Shown here: positions 36,039 through 44,832 of the stretch, one piece after another
Layout of the letters: the number at the start of each line of letters is the position of its first letter
Numbering within the stretch: position 1 is the stretch's first letter
Assembly (NCBI GenBank): GCA_965217685.1
Contig: CBDCIZ010000003.1
Location: 372,001 to 436,000, forward strand
Source: Aurantimonas sp965217685
GTDB lineage: Bacteria > Pseudomonadota > Alphaproteobacteria > Rhizobiales > Rhizobiaceae
Direction of reading: 5' to 3'
DNA: 64,000 nt
The notes under the pieces: generated by a model
Databases searched by the model: none
The model's input: the letters and a program-made list of their open reading frames with translations, nothing else
What the model was told of the DNA's origin: nothing
Made by a program: the position numbers and the translations under genes

Positions 36039-38135
36039 ATGGGCGACATGCCCATTTGGGCGGATCACACGTTGCACGACAACAATACCGACACCGCGGC
36101 TTCGGCGCGAACTTACGTCCACCCGGCGCCTGCACGCAATGGCGCCCGTCGCAGGCTTCCGGGCCCTTATCGCGGCTTCGAGCCGATCGTCGAGCCCCGT
36201 CGTCCAGACCAGCACGCGCAGGGCTCGGCCATCGCCCACGGCGAAGACGCGGTCATGCGGGCGCTTGCCGTTCCACCCAATCGCTTGAGGGCCGCCCGCA
36301 CGGCAGCGCTCGCCCACGGTACCGATCTGGCAAGCGAGCTCGTCGCTGCCGGTGATGTCGAAATGGACGCGCTCGCCAAGGCGGCGGCCGCGCATCTTGG
36401 CCTGCCCTTCGAGGCGATCGCGCCGGGGGACCGGATCGTCGGCAAGGCCGCTGCGGGCCAATTCGGTCTCCCCAAGCTGTTGAAGACCTGCAACGAACGT
36501 CTCGTCACCAAGGTTTTCATGGTGCCGCGGCTGGAAAATCTCGACGGTCTGGCATTATTGCTGTCGCGTCTACCACGTCTTCGCGCGATGGCGCGCATCA
36601 CGACATCGGCGGAGCTCAAACGCGCCGTGGCCCGCGAAACAGTGGGTGCGCGGCTGGAAGCGGCGACCCTGGGTCTCGCCCCGAGGCACCCGCGTTTTTC
36701 GGCGCGCACGGTCGTCGAAGCTGGTCAGGCCACGTCTGTGCTGCTTTTGCTCTTCGCCTTTGCGATCTGCCTCGTCGAATATACGTCCACGACATTCGCG
36801 GCTCTGCATGCGCTGGCGGCGATCCTCTTCGGCGCATGTCTGGTCCTGCGCCTTGCAGCCGTTTTGTCACCGGCGAAGGATTCGCGACGAGACCGTCAGC
36901 CAGGAGAAATCCACCTGCACCGGACAAAAGCCCTGCCGTCTCAGGTGCCGCTTTATTCCGTGCTGGTCGCGCTCTACCAGGAATCGTCGGTTGTCGAACG
37001 GCTTGTCGGGGCGCTCGACAAGCTGGACTGGCCGAAAAGCTGCCTCGAAATCAAACTGGTGTGCGAAGAGGACGACCGCTTGACGATCGCTGCGGTGGAG
37101 CGGGCCGTCGCCGAACGGGCGCATTTCGAGATCGTCCTCGTGCCGCCCTCTTATCCCCGCACCAAACCGAAGGCTCTGAACTTCGCCTTGCCACTCACCG
37201 CAGGCGAATTTCTGGTGCTCTACGACGCCGAGGACGAACCACACCCCGGCCAACTGAAGGAAGCGTATCACGCGTTTCGCACCGGACCAGAGGAGCTTGC
37301 GGCCCTGCAGGCCCCGCTCGTCATCCGCAATGGCGCACGCAACTGGCTGAGCGGCCTTTTCGCTCTCGAATATGCTGCTCTGTTCCGCCGCCTCCTGCCC
37401 TGGCTCGCGCGCTTTCGGATGCCGCTGCCTCTTGGCGGCACGTCGAACCATTTCGTGCGCCAACATCTCGTCGAAATCGGCGGATGGGATTCTCACAACG
37501 TCACCGAAGACGCCGATCTCGGAATGCGTCTCAAGCGCAATGGATTTTACGTCGGAACGCTGACCTTGCCCACCTTCGAAGACGCGCCCGAAGTCTGCGC
37601 CGTCTGGCTGCACCAGCGCACGCGATGGTGCAAGGGGTGGCTGCAGACCTGGCTCGTTCATATGCGCCAGCCGCTCCGCCTCATCGACGAAATCGGATTT
37701 CGCGACTTCGTCGTCTTCCAGCTGCTCTTCATCGGACTGGTGATCTCCGGGATCGGCCATCCGGTATTCCTGCTGGCGCTGGCCTTCGGCGTAAGCGACA
37801 TCTTCACGTCAGGGTGGCCCCAGGGCGCCAAAGCCATGCTGCTGGTGCTCGATTTGTTCAATGCGGTCGGCGGCATCGCGCTGTTCCTGGCGCTGTCCTA
37901 TCAGGCGCTGACGCCGATCGAACGCCGAACGCTGCCGCGCAGCTATCCGATGATCCTGATCTATTGGCCGATGATTGCCTTCGCGACGCTGCGTGCGGTC
38001 TGGCAACTGGCCACTAATCCGCACGAATGGGAGAAGACACCCCACGATCTGCGCTCCCGCGCCGACATCCACGATCTTCGCTACCGGATCGACCCGGAAT
38101 TCGCGCAAAAGCCGGACGGGGCCCGCGTGGCGTGA
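36039..38135 (+). CDS. Membrane glycosyltransferase family 2 with N-terminal GspE-N-like domain
   Basis: 698 residues. The N-terminal ~200 residues resemble the MshEN/GspE N-terminal domain (ALAHGTDLASELVAAGDVEM, HLGLPFEAIAPGD), followed by a pair of membrane helices (~232-275) and a processive GT2 domain. Catalytic motifs are DAED (D396-D399), TED (489-491) and QRTRW (526-530), as in cellulose-synthase-like enzymes; two to three further helices close the protein. It should polymerise a nucleotide sugar and export the chain, but no PilZ domain or partner subunit is encoded here. The start ATG lies inside a perfect small hairpin. A second in-frame ATG is at 36048. The polymer is unknown. Confidence 0.87.
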   Translation: MGDMPIWADHTLHDNNTDTAASARTYVHPAPARNGARRRLPGPYRGFEPIVEPRRPDQHAQGSAIAHGEDAVMRALAVPPNRLRAARTAALAHGTDLASELVAAGDVEMDALAKAAAAHLGLPFEAIAPGDRIVGKAAAGQFGLPKLLKTCNERLVTKVFMVPRLENLDGLALLLSRLPRLRAMARITTSAELKRAVARETVGARLEAATLGLAPRHPRFSARTVVEAGQATSVLLLLFAFAICLVEYTSTTFAALHALAAILFGACLVLRLAAVLSPAKDSRRDRQPGEIHLHRTKALPSQVPLYSVLVALYQESSVVERLVGALDKLDWPKSCLEIKLVCEEDDRLTIAAVERAVAERAHFEIVLVPPSYPRTKPKALNFALPLTAGEFLVLYDAEDEPHPGQLKEAYHAFRTGPEELAALQAPLVIRNGARNWLSGLFALEYAALFRRLLPWLARFRMPLPLGGTSNHFVRQHLVEIGGWDSHNVTEDADLGMRLKRNGFYVGTLTLPTFEDAPEVCAVWLHQRTRWCKGWLQTWLVHMRQPLRLIDEIGFRDFVVFQLLFIGLVISGIGHPVFLLALAFGVSDIFTSGWPQGAKAMLLVLDLFNAVGGIALFLALSYQALTPIERRTLPRSYPMILIYWPMIAFATLRAVWQLATNPHEWEKTPHDLRSRADIHDLRYRIDPEFAQKPDGARVA

Positions 38136-38231
38136 ACCCGGCCGCCGCCCGCACAACAGCTTCTGACGGGTCGGACGGTCGGCCCCCCGTGCATGACGAA
38201 ACGGTTGGCGTAGAGAAATTGACGGAAAAGC

Positions 38232-38306
38232 TGGAGCGGGCGATGGGGATCGAACCCACGACATCAAGCTTGGGAAGCTTGCGTTCTACCGCTGAACTAC
38301 GCCCGC
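38232..38306 (-). tRNA. tRNA-Gly (anticodon CCC)
   Basis: A cloverleaf is readable on the minus strand: acceptor GCGGGCG (5' end at 38306) pairs with CGCCCGC; D-arm GTTC-AGCGGTA-GAAC; anticodon stem CAAGC/GCTTG with loop TTCCCAA (anticodon CCC, reads GGG); T-arm GTGGG-TTCGATC-CCCAT. The discriminator T is followed by an encoded CCA (38232-38234). A short T-run follows. It lies 72 bases downstream of eda on the same strand. Confidence 0.97.
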
Positions 38307-38378
38307 ATGCCGGAGAGAATTAGGCGCTTCGCCGCCCCGACGCAAGCGGATTTGCAGGTGGACACGCCGCGACCGCCA

Positions 38379-39017
38379 TCAGCCCTTGAGGGCCGAAGCT
38401 TCCTTGGCGAGCGCGGTGATGGCGGCCCAGTCGTCGGCTTCGAGTTCGGCCTTCGGCGCGACCCAGGAACCGCCGACGCAGATGACGTTAGGCAGCGCGA
38501 GATAGTCGCGGACATTCTTCATCGAAATGCCGCCCGTCGGGCAGAAGCGCAAGGTCGGGAAGACCGGCGCGATGGATTTCAGGAAGGCAGCCCCGCCGAT
38601 CTGCTCGGCCGGGAAGAATTTGAGGATCTCGTAGCCCTCCTCCAGCATCGCCATCAGCTCGCTGGCAGTCGCCGAACCGGGCAAAAGCGGCACCGGCGAG
38701 GAGCGCGCCGCATCGATCACCTCCATCGTGGCGCCCGGTGAAACGATGAATTTCGCCCCGGCTTTTTCGGCCTGATCGTACTGCTTCGGCTCCAAGATCG
38801 TGCCGGCCCCGACCACGCACTCTGGCACTTCGGCGGCGATGGCGCGGATCGCGTCGAGCGCGGCTGGCGTTCTGAGCGTCACCTCGATCGCCTTGAGGCC
38901 GCCCGCGGCGAGCGCCCGGGCGAGACCCACGCCCTGCGCCGCACTGGCCACGGCAACGACCGGCACGACCGGCTGGGCGGTCAGGATGTCGAGGAGACGC
39001 TTGGAGTTCTGAGCCAT
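38379..39017 (-). CDS. eda: KDPG / 4-hydroxy-2-oxoglutarate aldolase
   Basis: 212 residues from the ATG at 39015-39017; 11 further codons upstream (to 39050) are open but not conserved. Class I aldolase with the catalytic pair at E45 (KAIEVTLRT) and K133 (ILKFFPAEQIGG), the same numbering as the E. coli enzyme. The Schiff-base Lys cleaves 2-keto-3-deoxy-6-phosphogluconate to pyruvate and glyceraldehyde 3-phosphate, the last step of the Entner-Doudoroff pathway. The expected neighbours edd or zwf are not in the window. tRNA-Gly follows downstream on the same strand and a 436-base non-coding region lies upstream. Confidence 0.94.
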   Translation of the reverse strand: MAQNSKRLLDILTAQPVVPVVAVASAAQGVGLARALAAGGLKAIEVTLRTPAALDAIRAIAAEVPECVVGAGTILEPKQYDQAEKAGAKFIVSPGATMEVIDAARSSPVPLLPGSATASELMAMLEEGYEILKFFPAEQIGGAAFLKSIAPVFPTLRFCPTGGISMKNVRDYLALPNVICVGGSWVAPKAELEADDWAAITALAKEASALKG

Positions 39018-39453
39018 GATGTCCCAACGCTGCGAGAAGAAATGCTTCACCGGCTGTAGCGGATTTTCCGAAGTCGCGGAACACCCGATCGGGAGCGAAT
39101 CCCCGAAGCGGGGTCGAACGCGGTGATACGCTAGAAGACGACCACGGCCAGAAGGATGTCCAAAGTCTCGATAGCGACAGGCCCGACGTAAGAAGCCCTG
39201 AGCGAACCCCTGGAATACAGGGGCCCTGAAGACGACCCCTGCGATCGATCGAATTTGATTCAGAAAATATCAATCCGGATCGGCGAGACACTGGCGCAAT
39301 CAAGGTCGGCCCGAACGACCGGCTCAAGATTGAGTCGAGGCGAGCGGCCACGGACGCTGGGTTGCGCTTTGGACTGGGAAGCTCTGCCCGTGTCATTGGG
39401 GCCGACCAAATCGTCCGCCGTCTCAAGCGGCAAGCGGATCGAAGCCCGGCGGC
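39018..39453. other. Intergenic region between eda and the SleB gene
   Basis: 436 bases without a supported gene. It holds the presumed eda promoter (minus). A perfect stem CCCCTG-GAATA-CAGGGG lies at about 39209-39226, a shorter CCCCGAAGCGGGG hairpin near 39103, and an AT-rich patch near 39250-39275. No T-run follows the hairpins, so they are not obvious terminators; a small RNA or leader is possible but unproven. Confidence 0.45.
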
Positions 39454-40713
39454 TTACCACCCGCCGTTGAAGGTGCGGTAGAAGATATGACGGCCGATCT
39501 TGTCGACCTTTTCCATGGCACTGGCCCAGCGCGGATGGACGTAGCCGGCGTGGTAGTGCGTGGCGGAGCCGACCTCGGCGATCCAGATATCGCCCCTGGT
39601 GACCTGCCCGGCGACGCGCTTGGCGCGGGCCCAGGCGCCCTGGTCGTTGATGCGATCAAGGTGCCCGTCGCAGGCGAAGGAGAACTGGCAGCGATTGCGC
39701 CAGCTCTTGTTCTGGTAGACGACGCCGCAGATGCTGTTGGGATAGACGGGATTGCGCACCCGGTTGAGGATGACCTGGCCGACCGCGGCCTGGCCCATCA
39801 CCGTTTCCCCGCGCGCCTCGAAATAAAGACCGTTGGCAAGGCAGGTCTGCTCGGCATCGGAAAAGACCGTGGACGCCAGGGGTGTGGCGGCCCAATCGTG
39901 ATCGTCGCCGCTGATCGGCGGGATGAAGGCCTGGGGCGTATCCTTGAGGATCTTCTCGAAAAGCGAAGAGGTGTGCCCGGTGCCGTCGTCGCCATCGGCC
40001 GCATAGCCGAGAGCATTGGTGTCGTCGACGGCGCTGGTGCCGCCGGAGGACGGCTTCAGAGCCGCCATCATGATCCTGTCGTTCGGAGTCTGCGATTTGT
40101 CGCGCAGCGACTTCGGCGTGCCCTGAAGCTGGAAGTTCATCGCCACGGTCATGGCGTCCCTGGACGTCTGCGTGATCTTCGAGAAGGCAGTGCGGATGCG
40201 CTCCTGGCCGCCGAGAACGCGGCCGCCGAGCATCGACTGGCGCTCCATGATCGAACCGGCGGAGAAGCCACGCGGCGGCAAGCTCGTTTTGGGAACGACG
40301 GTAACGACGCGGGCGCCCTTGTCGGCACGCATGATGCGGCCTTCGTCACCAGCAGGGAGAGCCTGGGAGAGAGGTGTCTTGACGGCGCCGTTGGTAAACA
40401 GCGACTTGCCGATCGCGCCGCGACCGGTCTCCGCGATCAGCCGCCTGGCCTCGGGCGTTCCGGCAAACGCGATGGTCGGGGCCGCGATGGTCGAGGCGTT
40501 TGCCGAACCGACCGGCGAGGGAACCGAAAAGGCCTGCCAACGGTTGCTGTGCTGAATCTTGCCTAAGAAGCTGGCGATGTCCTGAAAAGCGATGGGCCTC
40601 GTGAAGGCAAACGTCGCCACGAGACTGCCCGCAAGGATCAGGCCAAACTTGGTCGCGCGCTCCGTTGTACGACGCGTAACGAGCCGCCCCGCTCCCCGCT
40701 CTCCAGCCGTCAT
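39454..40713 (-). CDS. Cell wall hydrolase, SleB domain
   Basis: A 419-residue protein. The N-terminus has a hydrophobic segment (~23-40, FGLILAGSLVATFAF) that acts as signal or anchor, followed by ~240 residues of Ala/Ser-rich linker and a C-terminal SleB hydrolase domain (~290-419). YFEARGETVMGQAAVGQVILNR holds the catalytic Glu, and CQFSFACDG, ATHYHAGYVHPRW and the closing IGRHIFYRTFNGGW follow. Members hydrolyse peptidoglycan; in alphaproteobacteria without spores they are taken to act in growth or division. The upstream leader has two small hairpins and a CtrA-like half-site pair. der ends 92 bases upstream on the same strand. Confidence 0.87.
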   Translation of the reverse strand: MTAGERGAGRLVTRRTTERATKFGLILAGSLVATFAFTRPIAFQDIASFLGKIQHSNRWQAFSVPSPVGSANASTIAAPTIAFAGTPEARRLIAETGRGAIGKSLFTNGAVKTPLSQALPAGDEGRIMRADKGARVVTVVPKTSLPPRGFSAGSIMERQSMLGGRVLGGQERIRTAFSKITQTSRDAMTVAMNFQLQGTPKSLRDKSQTPNDRIMMAALKPSSGGTSAVDDTNALGYAADGDDGTGHTSSLFEKILKDTPQAFIPPISGDDHDWAATPLASTVFSDAEQTCLANGLYFEARGETVMGQAAVGQVILNRVRNPVYPNSICGVVYQNKSWRNRCQFSFACDGHLDRINDQGAWARAKRVAGQVTRGDIWIAEVGSATHYHAGYVHPRWASAMEKVDKIGRHIFYRTFNGGW

Positions 40714-40769
40714 TATGCCCCCTGCACTTATAAATATGAATCGGTGTCTCTCTCACCGAACATCCCCCA

Positions 40770-40790
40770 TTAACCTTAGTTCTTGGTTAA
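40770..40790 (-). promoter_or_regulatory. Palindromic, CtrA-like element upstream of the SleB gene
   Basis: TTAACC-N9-GGTTAA inverted repeat. Read on the minus strand it contains TTAA-N7-CTAA, close to the CtrA consensus TTAA-N7-TTAA. It lies 57-77 bases upstream of the SleB start. A second hairpin, TCGGTG-N7-CACCGA, sits at 40741-40759. Regulatory role inferred only. Confidence 0.35.
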
Positions 40791-40805
40791 CAGATCATGG
40801 TGATT

Positions 40806-42227
40806 TCAAGACGGACGTTTGCGTTTTCCCGCATACGGGTTGTCCGGCTTTCGCAGTCCGAGACGGATCGGCACCCCATCGAGGCCGAAGCTCTCGCGTA
40901 ACCCATTGATAAGATAGCGCGTATATGATGTCCCCAGCGCTTCCGGTCGCGACGTCGACAACATGAAGGTTGGCGGACGCGTTTTCACTTGAGTCATATA
41001 TTTCACGTTAACCCGCCGCCCGGCAACCGCCGGCGGCGAATGGCGTTGCAACATCTTGTCGAGCCACTGATTGAGCTTTGCCGTCGAGACGCGCTTGTTC
41101 CAGATCTCATGCGTCTCCGTGACCGCCTTCATCAACCTATCGATCCCCTCGCCCGTCTCGCCTGAAACAGTCACCGCGCGGATGCCCCGTGCCTGCGGCA
41201 ACAGCCGTTCGGTCTTCTCGCGCAGGTCGGCCAGCACGGCCTGCCGATCCTCCACGAGGTCCCATTTGTTGAAGGCGATCACCGGCGCGCGGCCCTCGCG
41301 CACGACGAGATCGACCAGCGAAAGATCCTGGCGCTCGAAGGGGATCGTCACGTCGAGAACGATGACGACGATCTCCGCGAACTTCACCGCCCGCAATGCG
41401 TCGGCGACCGAGAGCTTTTCGAGTTTTTCCTGGATTTTGGCCTTGCGCCGCAGGCCCGCCGTGTCGAAGATCTTCACCTTGCGGCCACGCCATTCCCATT
41501 CGACCGAGATCGAATCGCGGGTGATGCCGGCCTCGGGCCCGGTGAGCAGCCGGTCCTCGCCGAGAAAGCGGTTGATCAGCGTCGATTTGCCGGCGTTGGG
41601 GCGGCCAACGATGGCGATGCGCAGCGGCTTCGTCGCGTCGTAGGCGCTCTCGTCGGGTTCGTCCTCCGGCGTCGGCAGGCCGATAAGCGGCTCGTCGAAA
41701 TCCTCCTCGTCGCCGACCGGATCGTAGAAATGCTCAAGGCCAATCGCCTCGACGATCGCGTCGCGCAGCTCGGGCAATCCCTCGCCATGCTCGGCCGAAA
41801 TGGCGACCGGCTCGCCCAGACCCAGCGAATAGGTGTCGAGAAGACCGGACTGCGAACCCTTCGCCTCGGCCTTGTTGGCAACGAGGATGACCTTGGCGGC
41901 AGTGCGCCGCATCAACTCGACGAAGTCCATGTCCTGGGGCGTCAGGCCGACCTTCACGTCGACCATGAAGAGGCAGAGATCGGCGTCGTCGATGGCGGTC
42001 TCGGTCTGCGCGCGCATGCGGCCGGCGAGCGTTTCGGGGCCTGCGTTTTCGAGGCCCGCCGTGTCGACGATGGTAAATTCGAGATCCATCAGCGTCGCGT
42101 CGCCCGATCGGCGGTCGCGGGTGACGCCCGGCCGGTCGTCGACGAGTGCCAGCTTCTTGCCGACAAGGCGGTTGAACAGGGTCGACTTGCCGACATTCGG
42201 CCGGCCGATGATGGCGATGGTGACCAT
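40806..42227 (-). CDS. der: Ribosome biogenesis GTPase Der (EngA)
   Basis: 473 residues from the ATG at 42225-42227 (GGAG 10 bases upstream); the frame is open to 42290 but homologues start MVTIAIIGRPNVGKS. There are two tandem GTPase domains, each with a P-loop (GRPNVGKST at 8-16; GRPNAGKST in the second), DTAG switch motifs and NKxD (VANKAEA is degenerate in the first; FNKWD in the second), then a C-terminal KH-like domain ending in a basic KRKRPS tail. Der acts in 50S subunit assembly and is essential in many bacteria. It lies downstream of a YfgM-like TPR gene, an arrangement common to many proteobacteria. Confidence 0.95.
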   Translation of the reverse strand: MVTIAIIGRPNVGKSTLFNRLVGKKLALVDDRPGVTRDRRSGDATLMDLEFTIVDTAGLENAGPETLAGRMRAQTETAIDDADLCLFMVDVKVGLTPQDMDFVELMRRTAAKVILVANKAEAKGSQSGLLDTYSLGLGEPVAISAEHGEGLPELRDAIVEAIGLEHFYDPVGDEEDFDEPLIGLPTPEDEPDESAYDATKPLRIAIVGRPNAGKSTLINRFLGEDRLLTGPEAGITRDSISVEWEWRGRKVKIFDTAGLRRKAKIQEKLEKLSVADALRAVKFAEIVVIVLDVTIPFERQDLSLVDLVVREGRAPVIAFNKWDLVEDRQAVLADLREKTERLLPQARGIRAVTVSGETGEGIDRLMKAVTETHEIWNKRVSTAKLNQWLDKMLQRHSPPAVAGRRVNVKYMTQVKTRPPTFMLSTSRPEALGTSYTRYLINGLRESFGLDGVPIRLGLRKPDNPYAGKRKRPS

Positions 42228-42401
42228 GAAACGGTCTCCGCGCTCCTCCGGAGCGATGGGGCGCAGCGGACAGGCCGCGCGCCGGGACAAAGGGGGTCAG
42301 CCGGAGCCCGGCGGGACCGGTGTCGCGATCCGTTATGCTCCGGCTTGTTGGCGGCCCGCGATCATCCGGTCGAACCGGGCGAACGCTTGCGGACCCTGCG
42401 A

Positions 42402-43331
42402 TCAGTTGGTGCTGCCCGCAGGGGCAGTTTGCGGTATCGATTTCGGAGCCGCCGATCCCGATACCGGGTCGGCCGGGTCGGACGACGCAGCGGGTGCGGT
42501 CGGCGTCGAAGGCTCGGTCGCCGGCCTGCTGGATGCCCCACTGGATGCTCCTGTAGATGGCGTTTCGGCAGGCGCTGTTTTGGCCGGAGCGTTCGGCGCT
42601 GAAGAAGCGGTCGCTTTGCCCTCGGTGGATTTGGCAGGCGGGTTCGCGGCTGAAGCCGCCGAAGCGCTCGCGGCCGTGTCACCCGATTTGATGATGTCGA
42701 GCATCAGCCGCGCCCGTCCCGCGATGCCCTGCGGCGTGCTGCCGTCGTCGGCAAGCTGCTGGAACGCTTTGCGCGCGGTTTCCATGTCGCCCGCCCTCCA
42801 GGCGGCCAGCCCGATGGCCTCGCGCGCGGGAAAGCGCATGGGCTCGCTGTCGCCGGTCAGGCGCTGAACCCGGTCCTGGACCTCGGCCACCGTTCCCGAA
42901 TCGACGAGAATATACGCGGCGCGGATCGCCGCCATGTCGCGGATCGGCTGCGGCACGCCGGTATCGTTCGCCACCTCGTCGAAGGCGGCAACGGCCTCCT
43001 TCGGCTGGGCCTGCTGTGCACGCACCGAACCGATGCTCATGCGGGCGAGGTCTGGATAGGCGCCATAACCGTTCACCGCGATCGCCTGCAGCGCGGTCAC
43101 CGCCTCGTCGCGCTTACCGTCCTCGGAGAGCTTCAGGGCCTCAAGATAATGGTCGCCCGAAGCGTTCGCCCGGCTCGTGGTATAGCGATCCCACGCGACG
43201 ACGCCCACCGTAACGAGGATGACGAGCACGACGGCGGCGAGGATGATGCTGCCGAACCGCGTCCAGATCTGCTTGACCCGATCCTGGCGCAGCTCTTCGC
43301 TGACCTCGCGAAAGAAACTGTCGTCGCTCAT
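42402..43331 (-). CDS. YfgM-like tetratricopeptide membrane protein
   Basis: 309 residues from the ATG at 43329-43331 (MSDDSFFREVSEELRQDR); the frame is open to 43388. One N-terminal membrane helix (~residues 27-47, IILAAVVLVILVTVGVVAW) is followed by a periplasmic TPR region (~60-210; DLARMSIGSVRAQQ, AAIRAAYILVDSG, AIGLAAWRAGDMETARKAFQQL) and a ~90-residue Ala/Pro/Ser/Thr tail. It matches the tetratricopeptide proteins (COG4649/YfgM) found next to der and bamB. Notably, the bamB (PQQ-repeat lipoprotein) gene usually found between this gene and der in many proteobacteria is absent: only 175 non-coding bases separate them. The role is probably periplasmic chaperone or SecYEG-associated, by family. 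Confidence 0.8.
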   Translation of the reverse strand: MSDDSFFREVSEELRQDRVKQIWTRFGSIILAAVVLVILVTVGVVAWDRYTTSRANASGDHYLEALKLSEDGKRDEAVTALQAIAVNGYGAYPDLARMSIGSVRAQQAQPKEAVAAFDEVANDTGVPQPIRDMAAIRAAYILVDSGTVAEVQDRVQRLTGDSEPMRFPAREAIGLAAWRAGDMETARKAFQQLADDGSTPQGIAGRARLMLDIIKSGDTAASASAASAANPPAKSTEGKATASSAPNAPAKTAPAETPSTGASSGASSRPATEPSTPTAPAASSDPADPVSGSAAPKSIPQTAPAGSTN

Positions 43332-43523
43332 TCCACCACTCTTGAACCGTTGGTTCGCGCCGCTTTGCGAAAGGACGCGGGCGCGCAAGACCCCTTGCCC
43401 GGTGCTGGGCCCCGAGCCTGCTTAAGGTCTTCTAACGATTTTTCGCGGCGGTGAAAGGGCAGCGTGAACCGGTCGCTCGGCCGGGTTCAGGCTTGAGGTC
43501 CGAGATCGGGAAACCGAAGGACG

Positions 43524-44117
43524 TCAACCAAGCGGCGAGACGCCGATCAGCCAGAGATGAAGACCCGCGACGAACGCGACGGTCAGGGCAAGGCCAATGA
43601 CGACGGCGAGTCCATCGCCGATGACGCTGCGCCTTGTCGCGGCCGCTGCCGAAACCCCAGCCGGAAGGCTGCCGGTGCGATTCAGCGAGGCCAAATAGTC
43701 GAGAACAGCCCAGACGAAGAACGCCCCGAAGAGAACGACGTCCGCGTCAGTGCCGTTGCTGATGAGATGGCCGAGGGCCCATAACGCGACGCCGAGCACC
43801 ATCGGATGCCTGACCGCAGCCTTGATCCGCCCGAGGGGCAGATAAGCGCTGGCGATCAGGATGAAGGCGATGGGCAACAGGATGAAAGTGACGTGCCGAA
43901 GGCCCGACGGCGGCACCCACCATTGCGTCGTGTCCGCTCGGGCCTGTCCGTAGCCGTAGACCACCAGAACGAATCCGACGAGGGACAGGATCGAATAGGC
44001 GCCCTTGAAACGGCGTTCGCCGAGGCGGGAGAACAGCCGATCGCGCCCCGCTTCCGAAACGATGCGAATCGAATGGACGCCGAGGAATATGACCAGTCCG
44101 GCGATCAGGATCAGCAT
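43524..44117 (-). CDS. NnrU-family membrane protein
   Basis: 197 residues from the ATG at 44115-44117, which has a GGGGATGA ribosome-binding site; the frame is open to 44243 but the extra 42 residues are Arg-rich and unlike the family. About six membrane helices. The NnrU motifs LVIFLGVHSIRI, GAYSILSLVGFVLVVYGYGQAR and HPMVLGVALWALGHL are clear. NnrU was named from the nitrite/nitric-oxide reductase region of Rhodobacter, but no denitrification gene is nearby here; family members are widespread isoprenylcysteine-methyltransferase-fold membrane proteins of unknown activity. Monocistronic. Confidence 0.85.
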   Translation of the reverse strand: MLILIAGLVIFLGVHSIRIVSEAGRDRLFSRLGERRFKGAYSILSLVGFVLVVYGYGQARADTTQWWVPPSGLRHVTFILLPIAFILIASAYLPLGRIKAAVRHPMVLGVALWALGHLISNGTDADVVLFGAFFVWAVLDYLASLNRTGSLPAGVSAAAATRRSVIGDGLAVVIGLALTVAFVAGLHLWLIGVSPLG

Positions 44118-44394
44118 GAGTTCATCCCCAAAGATTGCGTGAGCGTCAGCAAATCCGACCACCGAACGCCTTTCCAGGCGGCGGCGAACGAGCTCCGTCA
44201 CGCGCAACTCAAGCCTTGGCAAAAGGGTCCTGCCGAAGGGCATCCGCCGCTTTCGGTTAAAATTGTCAGGAATCTACGAAGGAAAGATGTTTAACGATGC
44301 GTCGGGTCGCGACATTTCCGGCCGACCATGCCGGCAGGGCACTGACGTAGCGGGCGAGCAGGTGGGGGAAATGACGCGATGAGGGGACCATCCA

Positions 44395-44832
44395 ATGCCG
44401 AATGATCTGGCGACGTTGTCGGGGCCACTGCATGCTGCGCTATCGGCTGTCGCGCTCTATGTCGGGCTCAATCTCTTGATCCTGGCCTGGCTCACCGTGA
44501 AGACCGGCCTGATCCGCCGCAGCGAAAAGGTCTCGATCGGCGACGGTGGCAACCAGCGGCTGATCCGAATCATGCGCGGCCATGCCAACGCGCTGGAAGC
44601 GGTTCCGCCGACGCTGGTCGCAATGCTGGTCATTGCACTCACGGGCGCTCCAGCGCTGGTGATTCACGTGCTCGGCTGTCTGTTGACGGTCGGCCGCTTC
44701 CTCCACGCCCTGCACTTCACCGCAGCCGACGCGCCCGCCTGGCAACGCGGCGGCGGGTTCCTGCTTTCGACGCTCGCCTTTGCCGGCGCCGCGCTCTGGG
44801 CGCTGGCGGTCGGCGTCGCCGCAATCCTGTGA
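44395..44832 (+). CDS. MAPEG-family membrane protein
   Basis: A 145-residue four-helix membrane protein. Residues 10-35 form the first helix; RRSEKVSIGDGGNQRLIRIMRGHANALEAVPPTLVAMLV carries the ER-x-x-x-A-x-x-N-x-x-E-like MAPEG signature in its bacterial variant (RGHANALEAVP). MAPEG proteins include glutathione-dependent transferases; bacterial members of this short type are mostly uncharacterised. The stop overlaps the GTG start of a GNAT gene (GTGA), and that gene in turn overlaps an I78-inhibitor lipoprotein gene, so the three form a tightly coupled operon. The upstream 150 bases (to NnrU) hold the promoter. Confidence 0.87.
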   Translation: MPNDLATLSGPLHAALSAVALYVGLNLLILAWLTVKTGLIRRSEKVSIGDGGNQRLIRIMRGHANALEAVPPTLVAMLVIALTGAPALVIHVLGCLLTVGRFLHALHFTAADAPAWQRGGGFLLSTLAFAGAALWALAVGVAAIL

